Shown piece after piece: positions 7,113-15,941 of a DNA stretch of 64,000 nt. Position 1 is the first letter of the stretch. Each line of letters starts with the position of its first letter. The position numbers and the translations under genes are program-made. The stretch comes from Peristeroidobacter agariperforans (GTDB lineage: Bacteria; Pseudomonadota; Gammaproteobacteria; Steroidobacterales; Steroidobacteraceae): the NCBI RefSeq assembly GCF_004138335.1, contig NZ_RYFW01000004.1:1-64000 (forward strand), in the 5' to 3' direction. The notes under the pieces are model-generated. The model did not search any database, was not told the origin of the DNA, and saw only the letters and a list, made by a program, of their open reading frames with translations.

Positions 7113-8762
7113 TTACACGGCTCGCGAGTGAGCAAGCCCGTCCAAAACGGGCGTCGGAGAACCATGAATCTGTGAATCTGAGGCTGAAGGCGAGGCAACA
7201 GAATTTGGCAAATCGATGGGGGGGCGTAGTACGGCAGCGGTCGACTGCACCGGCACCCCGGTGCCGCGAATTCTCAATAGTGTCGGCAAGCCCGCCGGTG
7301 CAGGGGGCAGAGGATCGGCGCCGATGGGTTGCCCCGACTCGACCCTGGCCCAATAACCTCGGTACGGGAGTGGTATAGCCGCTCGACGGCACAGTTTCGC
7401 AAGGGCGACATCGGATACGCCGATTCGCTTGGCGACCTCGCTTACCGGTGCAGTCCAAACAAGTTCGTAGAGAGTTTCGCGCTTGAAGTAGTGTCGATTG
7501 CGGACGCAGCCAGACTCACTGGAGTCATTTGCACATACCATCCCATGAGGCAGCAAGCTTTGAGCCGATACTGCTTTCGGTGTAGCTGCCGCCCGAACGC
7601 TCGGAGCTGCATACGAAAGCACTTTGTTGGCATGGCTCGTAAGAGCATCGCGACGTTGCTGCGTCTGGAAATATGCGTAGCCGGCAGTCGTCTTAGGATC
7701 CCGGTGGTTCAAAACGTCACCAATGAGATGCAGCGTCTGGCCGCCCTGCGCGAGCCACGAACCCACCGTCCGCCGCAAGTCATGAATCGTGATGTTCTCC
7801 AGCTTGGCCCTGGCGAGGACGCGTTCCAGTACGGGACCGAGAGCTTTGAAGTGATCGCCGGGGTTTCGACCGCAAATGATGTACGGGTTGTCTGCGATCC
7901 TCGGAATCATCTGCAGCCGCGCTATGGCGGCATCACTGAGCGGCGCGAGGAGCGGGTCACCATTCTTCGTCATTCCAATGAACAGCGTCCCCATCTCCCA
8001 ATCGACGTCCGTCCACCTCGCCATCAGAAGTTCCGTGGTGCGCAGGCCCGTGAAGAGCAGGAGCCAGATGCCATGCCGACCGTACTCGCTGCTCTCCTGC
8101 TCGAGTGCTTCCACAAATCGGGGCATCTCGACCGTCGTAACGAACCGCTTTCGCTTGCGCATGGGAAAGGGGACGATTCCTACAGCTGGATTGTCATGCC
8201 CCTTTGGCAGAAGCCCGGCCGACGGTGCCCAGTTGAACATCTTGCGAACGATCTCGACGAATCGGTTCGCCTGTCTGGGGTGGGTCACACCCTTGTGTGC
8301 GTGGATTTCCTGTATTTCCGCCGAGATGATCGTGACAGCAAGGCGGGCGCCGAACTTCGGTATAAGCATGCGCTCCAGGCACGACTTGTCGTTCTTCCAG
8401 GAGCGCTTTTTGGGTTTCGCATGACCCTCGATGTACTCCGCAACCAGTTGCTTGACCGTTTGGGATGTCCGCAGATGATCGGCTTCGTCTTGGGGATCCT
8501 CGTTGCTTGCGACCTTTCCGAGATACGCGACGGCTTTCTTGCGTGCTTGGTCCAGTGCGAGAGCATCAGCGCGCCCCAGACGCGCCAGGCGCTTTCTCCG
8601 CTTCACGCGATACGCGCAGACGTACACCCGCCGGCCGCTGGGGTAGACCCGCACGCCGAAGCACTCCAACGCCTCGTCCCAATAGATGCATTGGTGCTTG
8701 CCGCCCGGCCCCACAAAGGGGAGGGTGCGCACGATGTCCTGTCGAAGTTTTAGAGTCGGCAT
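7113..8762 (-). CDS. tyrosine recombinase/integrase with C-terminal HTH extension, 549 aa
   Basis: Start chosen at MPTLKLRQD (8762). The N-terminus is a DUF4102-type arm-binding domain (about 1-90: CIYWDEALECFGVRVYPSG), followed by a SAM-like core-binding domain (about 95-200). The catalytic domain contains TGLRTTELLMARW (Arg), IHDLRRT (His-x-x-Arg), LNHRDPKTTAGYAYF (His and nucleophile Tyr). About 150 further residues include a helix-turn-helix (YELVWTAPVSEVAKRIGVSD, then VALAKLCRRAAIP and RGYWARVESGQ) seen elsewhere as a separate DNA-binding unit. The gene start faces the tRNA-Arg fragment, the normal arrangement for an element that uses that tRNA. The 3' end reaches the tRNA-Pro scar, so the final residues may be foreign read-through. 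Confidence 0.92.
   Translation of the reverse strand: MPTLKLRQDIVRTLPFVGPGGKHQCIYWDEALECFGVRVYPSGRRVYVCAYRVKRRKRLARLGRADALALDQARKKAVAYLGKVASNEDPQDEADHLRTSQTVKQLVAEYIEGHAKPKKRSWKNDKSCLERMLIPKFGARLAVTIISAEIQEIHAHKGVTHPRQANRFVEIVRKMFNWAPSAGLLPKGHDNPAVGIVPFPMRKRKRFVTTVEMPRFVEALEQESSEYGRHGIWLLLFTGLRTTELLMARWTDVDWEMGTLFIGMTKNGDPLLAPLSDAAIARLQMIPRIADNPYIICGRNPGDHFKALGPVLERVLARAKLENITIHDLRRTVGSWLAQGGQTLHLIGDVLNHRDPKTTAGYAYFQTQQRRDALTSHANKVLSYAAPSVRAAATPKAVSAQSLLPHGMVCANDSSESGCVRNRHYFKRETLYELVWTAPVSEVAKRIGVSDVALAKLCRRAAIPLPYRGYWARVESGQPIGADPLPPAPAGLPTLLRIRGTGVPVQSTAAVLRPPIDLPNSVASPSASDSQIHGSPTPVLDGLAHSRAV
7136..7152. terminator. hairpin after the recombinase gene
   Basis: Six-base perfect stem GCCCGT/ACGGGC with a five-base loop CCAAA, 33 bp after the recombinase stop. 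No T-run follows. It also lies inside the 3' end of the opposing integrase gene, so a terminator role is only possible. Confidence 0.25.
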
Positions 8763-8917
8763 ACTCGAATCGGTCCGATAAAAACGTGACCAGATCGTGA
8801 CCACGACCGCTCGGGTTCAGAGGGATTGCAGCGTAGTCAGGCGTAGGATAGCTCGCGCTAAGCCGCTGAAAAACCAGCTCCAGCGGGCTCAGTCGGGCTT
8901 GGTCGTAATTATGGCCT

Positions 8918-8966
8918 CTGCCTACGAACCATGAGGTCGGGAGTTCGAATCTCTCCGGGCGCGCCA
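8918..8966 (+). other. 3' half of tRNA-Arg(ACG): integration (att) site
   Basis: The segment contains the anticodon loop CTACGAA (anticodon ACG at 8924-8926), GGTCGGGAGTTCGAATCTC (T-arm) and CCGGGCGCGCCA. It is nearly identical to the 3' half of gammaproteobacterial tRNA-Arg(ACG). The 5' half is absent and the anticodon stem no longer pairs, so this is not a working tRNA. It lies 155 bp upstream of the integrase start, so it is the junction of the element with flanking DNA. Confidence 0.75.
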
Positions 8967-8972
8967 TTCTTC

Positions 8973-9062
8973 AAGCACTTACGACTCTCGCGCGACACCA
9001 CAGCCATGTGGTTGCGGGAGTTTGCGGGACTTTTTCACAAACATTCCGCGCGCTTGAAATCA
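8973..9062 (-). pseudogene. 3' tail of a second tyrosine integrase
   Basis: On the minus strand the frame ending at TGA 8973-8975 reads NVCEKVPQTPATTWLWC. It matches the C-terminus of the degraded integrase further right (KVCATES, then RKPPATTWL). At DNA level AGCCATGTGGTTGC is repeated at about 9,002 and 9,246. Only the tail is left, ending 7 bp past the tRNA-Arg fragment. Confidence 0.5.
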
Positions 9063-9213
9063 AGCTGTATTTCCATCCCCCGTCGATGTTTCCTATTTGA
9101 TGCCGCTCGCGCGTCGCGAAATTTATTTCGCGCACTCGTGAGAGTTTGTTTGCTGTGACTACAGATAGCCTGTTGGTCTCGCGTTTGCTGGGTTTGGCGT
9201 GCGCGTCCATCGC

Positions 9214-9860
9214 TCAAGTGTTCCCTGTGCTCACGCGCCGACGTAGCCATGTGGTTGCAGGTGGCTTGCGAGACTCCGTCGCGCAAACTTTATCCGCAGC
9301 CGCGATCAGGTTGCCGAGCTCAGCCTGTGAGTAGTGCGTGGTGATCCGCCCACTCCGGTGGCCGAGCAAGTCCTGACGATCCTCAAACGTCACGCCGGCC
9401 GCTCGCAGACGGCGACCGAACGTGTGCTTGAGATCATCGACTCGAGCCCTCCTGAAGCCATCCGATGCCGGCTCTCCGTGTCGTTTAGCCCATTTCTCGG
9501 CGGCACGCTCACGGGCTGACTTTCATGCGGTGTTGTTCATCTTCTTCACTGGTGGCGGCTCGCTCTTCTTCTTGGAGGTGTGCACGAACACGTGAGTCGG
9601 ATGTGACCGCGCAGACTCTCCACGACCGACTTCGCCACCCGATTGAGCACGACCAGGCGCTCCTCGCCGTTCTTCACGTGCTCTTTCGGAATGAGGAAAA
9701 CGGACGCGTTGAGTTCCGGTACTTTCACTTCATAGTCCCAGCGTAAACCGCAGACCTCCTGCTCGCGGCAACCCGTATTCACCTTGAACAGCGCCATGCG
9801 CGCCAGGTGATCTCGCGATCGCTCGCCGCAAGACGCCGTAACGTCTGTATCGGTCGGCAG
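9214..9860 (-). pseudogene. tyrosine integrase, inactivated
   Basis: Pieced together from minus-strand frames. RPIQTLRRLAASDR is followed by DHLARMALFKVNTGCREQEVCGLRW, with the catalytic Arg in GCREQEV. Next come KNGEERLVVLNRVAKSVVE, a one-base loss near 9,605, THVFVHTSKKK, MNNTA then TGA at 9523-9525, and in the same frame KSARERAAEKWAKR. The end is VDDLKHTFGRRLRAAGV, LLGHRSGRITTHYSQAEL with the active-site His and Tyr. Family members read NNTAWK at the stop, so this is a Trp-to-stop change. At least two frameshifts and one nonsense codon make it inactive. Confidence 0.85.
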
Positions 9861-10175
9861 AGAGTGGTTGTGAAAATCCCTCGCTCGAGCACTGGGCGCG
9901 CGGAAGCTCCAATCACATGGCCAGGTACGCCATGTGTTGCGGGACTCGCGACCGTTCGAATTGCAGGCTGCGATCGAGGGCTAGAAAGTCGAGCAGTGCT
10001 TCGGGCTGATTGCTGTGGCTGACCCACGCCTCAGGTTCACCGCCGAAGAAATCGCGGTGGTGCACCGCGCGAGCCAGTGCCGACGGTGCAGACGATATAT
10101 TTCGATCGGCGGCGGTCGTCGCAACTGCGGCTGCCGGTGCTCTGACAACGAGCCGAGCATATCGGCCGCCATCTG

Positions 10176-10979
10176 TCATCGCCGAGCGCGCAAGAAGCCG
10201 AGCACCGCCTCCATATATTCCTTCTCGAGCTCGACATTCGGCAGATGCACCGTCGGGAGCACTTTGAGTTGTGCGCCCGTAATCGTCTCCGCGATCGCGC
10301 GGCCGTGGCTTGCGGCGGTGACGGGGTCATGCTCGCCGGCGATCACTAGCGTTGGGCGGGTGATCAGCGAGATCGTCCGTCGCAGGTCCGTATCGCGGAC
10401 GACGGCGAAGTTTGCGGCCAGACCTTGGCGGCTGGTCGCCAGCACCATCGCACGGAATTCATCGATCACCGGACCGCCCGCTGCGAGCATGGGTGCCGGG
10501 AACCAATTGCGCAGAAACATCTCGGCGCGCTCGGTCATGTCCTTCGACTGCAGGACCGAGTTGATCGCCTCGTCCCATGGCTTCGCGGGCCCGAGATACG
10601 GCGACGTGTTGCTGAGGATCAACCGGTCGATGCGCTCTGGCGCATGAATGCCTAGCCACTGACCGATAAAGCCGCCGAGCGACAGCCCTAGAAAGTGTGC
10701 GCGCTGGATATTCAGCGCATCCATCAACTCAACGACATCTCGACCCAGCCGATCGATCGAGTAAGCGCCGGCCGGGACGTCGGATGCGCCATGGCCGCGA
10801 GTGTCATAGCGAATCACGCGGAAGTGGCGCGACAGCTCCGGAATCTGCCGACCCCACATGTGCAGTGTCGTCGCGATGGAGTTCGACAGGATCAACGCCG
10901 GCATGTCGCTAGAGCCGTCGATGCGATACGCGATGCGGGCGCCGTCGCCGGCGGTTACGAAAGAGAGTGAGTCGGACAT
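10176..10979 (-). CDS. alpha/beta hydrolase, 3-oxoadipate enol-lactonase-like, 267 aa
   Basis: The ATG at 10979 is preceded by AAGGAG at ideal spacing; the frame continues upstream but into the LysR promoter. The fold shows the oxyanion HG-type region, nucleophile elbow GLSLGG (Ser100), acid in IAGEHDPVT (Asp218) and His245 in PTVHLPNVE. Length and motifs fit PcaD-type lactonases, but many relatives act on other small esters or lactones, and no other beta-ketoadipate gene is present. Divergent from a LysR gene with a palindrome between, so induction by a LysR ligand is likely. First intact chromosomal gene right of the integrase relics. Confidence 0.85.
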   Translation of the reverse strand: MSDSLSFVTAGDGARIAYRIDGSSDMPALILSNSIATTLHMWGRQIPELSRHFRVIRYDTRGHGASDVPAGAYSIDRLGRDVVELMDALNIQRAHFLGLSLGGFIGQWLGIHAPERIDRLILSNTSPYLGPAKPWDEAINSVLQSKDMTERAEMFLRNWFPAPMLAAGGPVIDEFRAMVLATSRQGLAANFAVVRDTDLRRTISLITRPTLVIAGEHDPVTAASHGRAIAETITGAQLKVLPTVHLPNVELEKEYMEAVLGFLRARR

Positions 10980-11040
10980 GTGCAGCTCCTTACTTGAGTG
11001 ACAGTGAGGAGATGCTAGGGCTCGGCCGTGGCCGCAGATA

Positions 11041-11066
11041 TTACAAAGTTCAGGAGAACTCTGTAA
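11041..11066. promoter_or_regulatory. LysR operator candidate between hydrolase and lysR
   Basis: TTACAAAGTTC and GAACTCTGTAA form an 11-bp inverted repeat with one mismatch and a 4-bp centre, ending 12 bp before the lysR ATG. It includes a T-N11-A-type core typical of LysR recognition sites. It lies about 62 bp upstream of the hydrolase start, suiting both autorepression and activation. Confidence 0.6.
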
Positions 11067-11078
11067 GGTACACAGACA

Positions 11079-12065
11079 ATGACCCCATTCACTCTGCACG
11101 ACCTGCAGTGCTTCGATGCCGTTATTCGGGAAGGCGGCTTTCAGGCCGCCGCAACCGTGCTCCATCGCTCGCATCCAGCCGTATTCGCGGCGGTCGCCAA
11201 GCTCGAACGTCAGCTCGGGCTGAAGCTGCTCGACCGCGAGGGTTATCGCGTGCGTCCGACGGAAGCGGGGCTGTCGTTGCAGCGTCGCGCGCAGTCGTTG
11301 TTGCGGGAGATGGAAGGGCTGCGTGTGCACGCCAAGCAGCTCTTGTTGGGGGAAGAGACACAGCTGCGCGTCGTGATCGGCGATCTTTGTCCACGTCCGC
11401 AGTTGCTCGGATTGTTGAGCGTGTTCTTCACGAAGCGATCGGCGACACGTCTGCACCTCGACTACGAGGCGATCACCGGACCTTGCGAGCGATTGTTCGA
11501 TGACGAGGCCGACCTGATCCTGCATCGGGTCGACAAATCCGATCCACGACTGGAATGGATAGATCTCGGCACGGTGTCGGTCGTGCCGGTAGTCGCACCG
11601 GGATTTTTGCCATTCCCGATCACGCCGTCCATCTCACCGGAGAGGATGCGCGACTTCACTCAATGCATCATCCGCGACACGGCGCGTCACTCGCCTGAAC
11701 GCAGCTATTTCGTCGTCGAAGGTGCGCATCAATGTTCCGTTGCGGATCATCAGATGAAGAAGGAGCTCATTCTGCGCGGCATGGCGTGGGGTCATGTGCC
11801 GCGATTCCTGATCGAGGAAGAATTGCGAGACGGCCGCTTGCTCTGCATGCTCGGTCGTCACTTCCCTGGTGTGACCGAGGAGTTGGTCGCGGCGCGCCGC
11901 CGCGATCGGCCGCAAGGCCCGGTTGCAAATCAGCTCTGGCAATACATCGAGACGCAAGCATCGAGCTTGCGCTCGGTGCTCGATGTGACGAAATCATCGG
12001 CGCGACGGGTGCAAGCGACTGTCACCCGTCGGCCGAAGAGGAAGCAAAGTCAGCGACGCGCTTGA
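11079..12065 (+). CDS. LysR-family transcriptional regulator, 328 aa
   Basis: Residues 1-60 form the winged HTH (LHDLQCFDAVIREGGFQAAA, then SHPAVFAAVAKLERQLG, LKLLDRE). The effector-binding domain follows from about residue 90. The C-terminal 30 residues are very basic (RRVQATVTRRPKRKQSQRR), longer than usual for the family. Divergent from the hydrolase gene, which is its probable target, with a palindrome in the shared 99-bp region. Confidence 0.93.
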   Translation: MTPFTLHDLQCFDAVIREGGFQAAATVLHRSHPAVFAAVAKLERQLGLKLLDREGYRVRPTEAGLSLQRRAQSLLREMEGLRVHAKQLLLGEETQLRVVIGDLCPRPQLLGLLSVFFTKRSATRLHLDYEAITGPCERLFDDEADLILHRVDKSDPRLEWIDLGTVSVVPVVAPGFLPFPITPSISPERMRDFTQCIIRDTARHSPERSYFVVEGAHQCSVADHQMKKELILRGMAWGHVPRFLIEEELRDGRLLCMLGRHFPGVTEELVAARRRDRPQGPVANQLWQYIETQASSLRSVLDVTKSSARRVQATVTRRPKRKQSQRRA

Positions 12066-12081
12066 CGCGACGCTGCTGTAC

Positions 12082-14394
12082 TCATGGAGTGGCCTCCTGT
12101 ACGAGCGGCGGGCGATGTTTGATCCGCTCACCGAGGAACAGCAGGATCGGTGCGGCAATGAAGACTGACGAGCTGGCCGCCACCACGATGCCGAACACCA
12201 TGGGCACGGCGAAGCTGGCAACCGTTGCACCACCCCACAGGGCCATCGGCACCATGGCGAGGAAAGCGGTCACCGAGGTGAATATCGAGCGAGCCAGCGT
12301 TTCGTTGATGCTTCGATCGATGATCTGCCGCAACGGCACCTCCGGATGCAGGCGCAGGTTCTCGCGCATGCGGTCGTACACCACGACCTTGTCGTTGACC
12401 GAGTAGCCGATCAACGTCAGCAGCGCCGCGATCGCGGTCAAGTTGAACTCCAGGCCGGTGAGGGCGAAGAAGCCGATGACCTTGGTGGTGTCCAGCGCCA
12501 GCGTGGCAATCGCGCCCACGGCGAAATGCCAGTCGAAGCGGATCCAGATGTAGATGAACATCGCGACGCTGGCGAACAGCACGGCGAGAATGCCTGCATC
12601 GGTCAGCTCGCCGCTGATCTTCGGGCCGATGATGTCGACTCGATCGAAACTGGCCGTCGGCTCCGCTTCCAAGATGGCCGCCTTGGCGCGCTCGGCGATC
12701 TCGGTCTGCGCCGCCGCTCCGGCATCCGGCTGCTGTTGAATGCGGACCAGGATGGTCGTGCCATCGGCGTCGGCCTGCTGGAGACTCACCTCGCCGAGAT
12801 TGGCTCGCTCCAGTCCGGCGCGAACATCCGCCAGCTGCATGGTCGCCGGCGCAGAAGCTTCGATGATCGTGCCGCCGGTGAAGTCCACGCCGTAGTTCAG
12901 CCCCGGCTTGATGAACAGCATCAGCGAAGCAAGCGACAACACCAGCGATACGCCAAGGCCGATGAAACGCGCGCGCATGAACTGGAAGTTGGGAGTTGCG
13001 TTGCGCCAGCGCGCAGGCAGCAGCGAACGGATGACGAATTGTTTCGGTCGCCGCCATCGTACCCACACCGACATGATCGCCTTCACGACGGCGACCGCGG
13101 TGAACATCGAGATCGCGATGCCCAACGCCATCGTCACGGCAAAGCCTTGCACTGGCCCCGAGCCCAGCCAGAACAACAACGCCGTCGCAATCAGTGCGGT
13201 GACGTTGGAGTCGATGATGGTCGCGTAAGCGCGCTGAAAGCCATTAGTCAGCGCCGCCACGGCCGACTTGCCGTTACGCGTCTCCTCTCGAATACGTTCG
13301 TTGATCAGAACGTTCGCATCGACCGCCAGGCCGATGCCGAGCACGATGCCGGCGATGCCTGGCAACGTCAGTGTGACCCCGAGCAATGTCAACGCTGCGA
13401 GGGTCAGAAATACGTTCACGACCAGCGCGAGGTTGGCGACCACGCCCCAGCCTCGATACAACACCGTCATGAATGCAAGGACGAGCAGCAGGCCCGCTGC
13501 GCCGGTGACTGCGCCCATGCGGATCGCGTCGCTGCCGAGATCCGGGCCCACCATGCCTTCCTGGATGATTTGCAACGGCACAGGCAGCGCGCCTGCGCGG
13601 AGCAGAGCGGACAACGAGGAGGTTTCCGCCGCCGTGAAGTTGCCTGTGATCTGGCCCGAGCCGCCGATGATCGGCTCCTGGATTCTCGGAGCGCTGATGA
13701 CTTTGCCATCGAGCACGATGGCGAACTGTCGACCGACGTTCTCGGTGGTGATCTTCGCGAACTCCTTGGCGCCGACATCGTCGAAGCGGAACGAAACCAC
13801 CGGCTGGCTGGTCTGCGTGTCGAAGCTGGCGTTGGCTTGCACGAGCCGCTCGCCCTGGAGCATCGGCCGCTGCTGCAGGATGTATTCGATGTCTTCGTCT
13901 GCGGCGGGAACGCGGATGGTTCCGATGCGCGGCGTTCCTCGTCCGGGCACGCTCCACGATTCGACGCGATGGAACGTCAGCTTCGCCGTGCTACCGAGCA
14001 AGGTTCGAATCGATGCGGGATCTTGCATCCCGGGCAATTGCACCAGGATGCGATCGGTGCCCAGCGCTTGAACGGTCGGCTCTGCGACGCCGATGGCATC
14101 GATGCGGCGTCGGACGATCTCGATGCTTTGCTGGAGTGCCGACTGCCGACGCGCCGCTGCAGCGGCGGCGTCGAGACCCTCTTCCTCGATTTCCTTTTGC
14201 AGGGTGCGCTCGTCGATCTCGAGTACGAGGTGCGCGCCGCCGCGCAAGTCGAGGCCCAATGCGACTTGCTTGCGCGGCAGCCAGTCCGGCCATGCCGCCA
14301 GTTGTTGAGAAGAAAGCAGGCTAGGTAACGCGACAGCACTGCCAATGAGGATGATCAGCCCGTAGAGCACGAGCCGCCATTTGGAAATAACCAT
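12082..14394 (-). CDS. secDF: protein-export membrane protein SecDF (fused SecD and SecF), 770 aa
   Basis: SecD half about 1-455: a first membrane helix (15 aa from the start), the conserved GLDLRGGAHLVLEI, the P1 periplasmic domain, IVLDGKVISAPRI, and five clustered membrane helices with LGIGLAVDANVLINERIREE. SecF half about 470-770: GLNYGVDFTGGTIIE, a second periplasmic loop, helices including LIGYSVNDKVVVYDRMREN, and IFTSVTAFLAM. SecDF uses the proton gradient to help pull secreted proteins across after SecA. Most gammaproteobacteria have separate secD and secF with yajC; here they are one polypeptide and no yajC or tgt is adjacent. Intact. Confidence 0.96.
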   Translation of the reverse strand: MVISKWRLVLYGLIILIGSAVALPSLLSSQQLAAWPDWLPRKQVALGLDLRGGAHLVLEIDERTLQKEIEEEGLDAAAAAARRQSALQQSIEIVRRRIDAIGVAEPTVQALGTDRILVQLPGMQDPASIRTLLGSTAKLTFHRVESWSVPGRGTPRIGTIRVPAADEDIEYILQQRPMLQGERLVQANASFDTQTSQPVVSFRFDDVGAKEFAKITTENVGRQFAIVLDGKVISAPRIQEPIIGGSGQITGNFTAAETSSLSALLRAGALPVPLQIIQEGMVGPDLGSDAIRMGAVTGAAGLLLVLAFMTVLYRGWGVVANLALVVNVFLTLAALTLLGVTLTLPGIAGIVLGIGLAVDANVLINERIREETRNGKSAVAALTNGFQRAYATIIDSNVTALIATALLFWLGSGPVQGFAVTMALGIAISMFTAVAVVKAIMSVWVRWRRPKQFVIRSLLPARWRNATPNFQFMRARFIGLGVSLVLSLASLMLFIKPGLNYGVDFTGGTIIEASAPATMQLADVRAGLERANLGEVSLQQADADGTTILVRIQQQPDAGAAAQTEIAERAKAAILEAEPTASFDRVDIIGPKISGELTDAGILAVLFASVAMFIYIWIRFDWHFAVGAIATLALDTTKVIGFFALTGLEFNLTAIAALLTLIGYSVNDKVVVYDRMRENLRLHPEVPLRQIIDRSINETLARSIFTSVTAFLAMVPMALWGGATVASFAVPMVFGIVVAASSSVFIAAPILLFLGERIKHRPPLVQEATP

Positions 14395-14483
14395 GAATTG
14401 CTCCCGTTCGATCTGCGCGACGCACGCGCATGCCGGCCGTCACTGCACGAAGCGGTGTCGTTACCGGAACGAAATGACACCGA

Positions 14484-14819
14484 TCAGGTGTTTGCGGGAG
14501 GCGCTCGGGGTTGAGCGGGAGAGCGGATCGGCCGCGCGATCGGCCGATGAGTGGTCGCGCCGAACCATTGAGTTGGCTCGACAGAAAGATGCACGATGGC
14601 TGCCGGCGCGAGCACGGCGGAGGAACTGCCGTCACGCGCCGAGTCCGTACGCCGTCGATCGCTTGTTTGTAGCGATAGCTGCCGATCCGCCGAAACAGTG
14701 GCGGCCGGCAGCTCGAGACCATCGAAGATACCCGTCGAGAAAGTCCGCGCTTGCGACGGATTCAGCAGTGCCGCCCACCAGACCACGGCGACGAGCGCAA
14801 GCCACACGGGCCCGCCCAT
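14484..14819 (-). CDS. small hypothetical secreted/membrane protein, 111 aa
   Basis: From the ATG at 14819 the protein starts MGGPVWLALVAVVWWAALLN, a signal peptide or anchor, then a low-complexity Ser/Ala/Pro/Arg tail. No family recognised. It lies 90 bp upstream of secDF on the same strand. Coding evidence is weak because the tail could be fortuitous. Confidence 0.35.
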   Translation of the reverse strand: MGGPVWLALVAVVWWAALLNPSQARTFSTGIFDGLELPAATVSADRQLSLQTSDRRRTDSARDGSSSAVLAPAAIVHLSVEPTQWFGATTHRPIARPIRSPAQPRAPPANT

Positions 14820-14907
14820 GCTGAAATTCCGCGTCTGAGAGGTGAGTGGCATGCGCATCGGTACCGGGCAGGCTAGTTCATGTTTCGTTCTCGGGCAACT
14901 CACCAGC

Positions 14908-15822
14908 TCAACTTTGCGAGAACAACTGACGGGCGTTGTCTGTCATCGCCGCCACGGCGGGATGTTTGATCTTGCGTTCTGCGGAAATGGCATAGAACTC
15001 CGCCTTCACGCCTTTTGCGAGGCCGATGCGCACGAAACCATGCTGCCGGCGAAACGACGCTTCGAGCACCGACGGCACGGGCGCGAAGCCATGACCCTCA
15101 CGGGCAAACTCACGCAGCATCGCGTAGTCCTCGAATTCACCGAGCAGGAGCGGTCGCACACTCTGGCGATCGAGCCATTGATCGAGCGCGCGTCGAATCG
15201 CCGTGTCATCGGTGGGCAAGAGCACGGGAACTCCGTCCAATGACTTCGGAAAATCACGGCGCAGCGTCTTCGCCAGCGTTGGCGTCGCCATCCAGTACAC
15301 ATTGCAGCTGCCGAGCGGATGGCTGTAGGCGCGAACGTTGAGCGAGGGCGTCACCGGGGAATCCGACAGCACCACGTCGATTTCGTGAATTGCGAGATCG
15401 GCAACCAAACGCTCCAGCGTGCCTTCGCGACAGATGACACGCACCGGTTGCTTCAACTGCAGGCCCGGCTCGACGATTCGATAGGCGATCTCCTTGGGCA
15501 GCACGTCATCGATGCCGATCAGCAGTTTCAACGGTCGCGTCGATGGGCGTTGCTCCAGGGCTTCCATCAATTCCTGGCCGAGCCCGAAAATCTCGTTCGC
15601 GTAGCTGTAGACCAGTCGGCCGACTTCGGTCGGCACCAGCGTACGGCCAGATTTCACCAGCAGCTTCTCGCCGAGGCGCTCTTCGAGTGTGCGCAACTGC
15701 GCGCTGATCGTTGGCGCCGCGAGTGCGAGTTCCTCGCACGCGCGCGTGAGACTGCCCGTACGAACGACGGACCAGAAATAAAGCAGGTGCTGATAGTTGA
15801 GCCTTCGGATCACCGCGCTCAT
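14908..15822 (-). CDS. nhaR: LysR-family regulator, NhaR-like, 304 aa
   Basis: The N-terminus NYQHLLYFWSVVRTGSLTRA with APTISAQLRTLEERLGEKL is distinctive of NhaR, the sodium-responsive activator of the Na+/H+ antiporter gene nhaA. The effector domain keeps the NhaR pattern (REGTLERLVADLAIHEIDVV, LSDSPV, LLGEFEDYAMLREFA), and the C-terminus has YAISAERKIKHPAV. No nhaA is nearby; the divergent neighbour is an Rnk-like gene, so the regulated gene may be elsewhere. Confidence 0.88.
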   Translation of the reverse strand: MSAVIRRLNYQHLLYFWSVVRTGSLTRACEELALAAPTISAQLRTLEERLGEKLLVKSGRTLVPTEVGRLVYSYANEIFGLGQELMEALEQRPSTRPLKLLIGIDDVLPKEIAYRIVEPGLQLKQPVRVICREGTLERLVADLAIHEIDVVLSDSPVTPSLNVRAYSHPLGSCNVYWMATPTLAKTLRRDFPKSLDGVPVLLPTDDTAIRRALDQWLDRQSVRPLLLGEFEDYAMLREFAREGHGFAPVPSVLEASFRRQHGFVRIGLAKGVKAEFYAISAERKIKHPAVAAMTDNARQLFSQS

Positions 15823-15941
15823 GCTGCCTCCCGGGCAAGTAAGAAGCTTCGACCATAACGAACGAAACGCGAGAATAATTCTAATTGATCGAACTGAGCA
15901 AAGCCTGCACCATGGTCGCTGAACCTTGTAGGAGTGGAATG

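Noticed and set aside
7090-7160. Class II tRNA on the minus strand
   Set aside because: The GCCCG-TTTTGGA-CGGGC hairpin resembles an anticodon arm followed by a long variable arm, but no D-arm or 5' acceptor strand is found. It is better read as a tRNA-Pro 3' fragment beside a separate hairpin.
7329-8753. 474-codon open frame on the plus strand
   Set aside because: Antisense of the tyrosine integrase, whose catalytic residues are all readable on the minus strand.
12346-14328. 660-codon open frame on the plus strand
   Set aside because: It is the antisense of the secDF gene; its product is full of Arg, Gln, His and Asp with no family pattern, the usual result of reading a GC-rich gene backwards.
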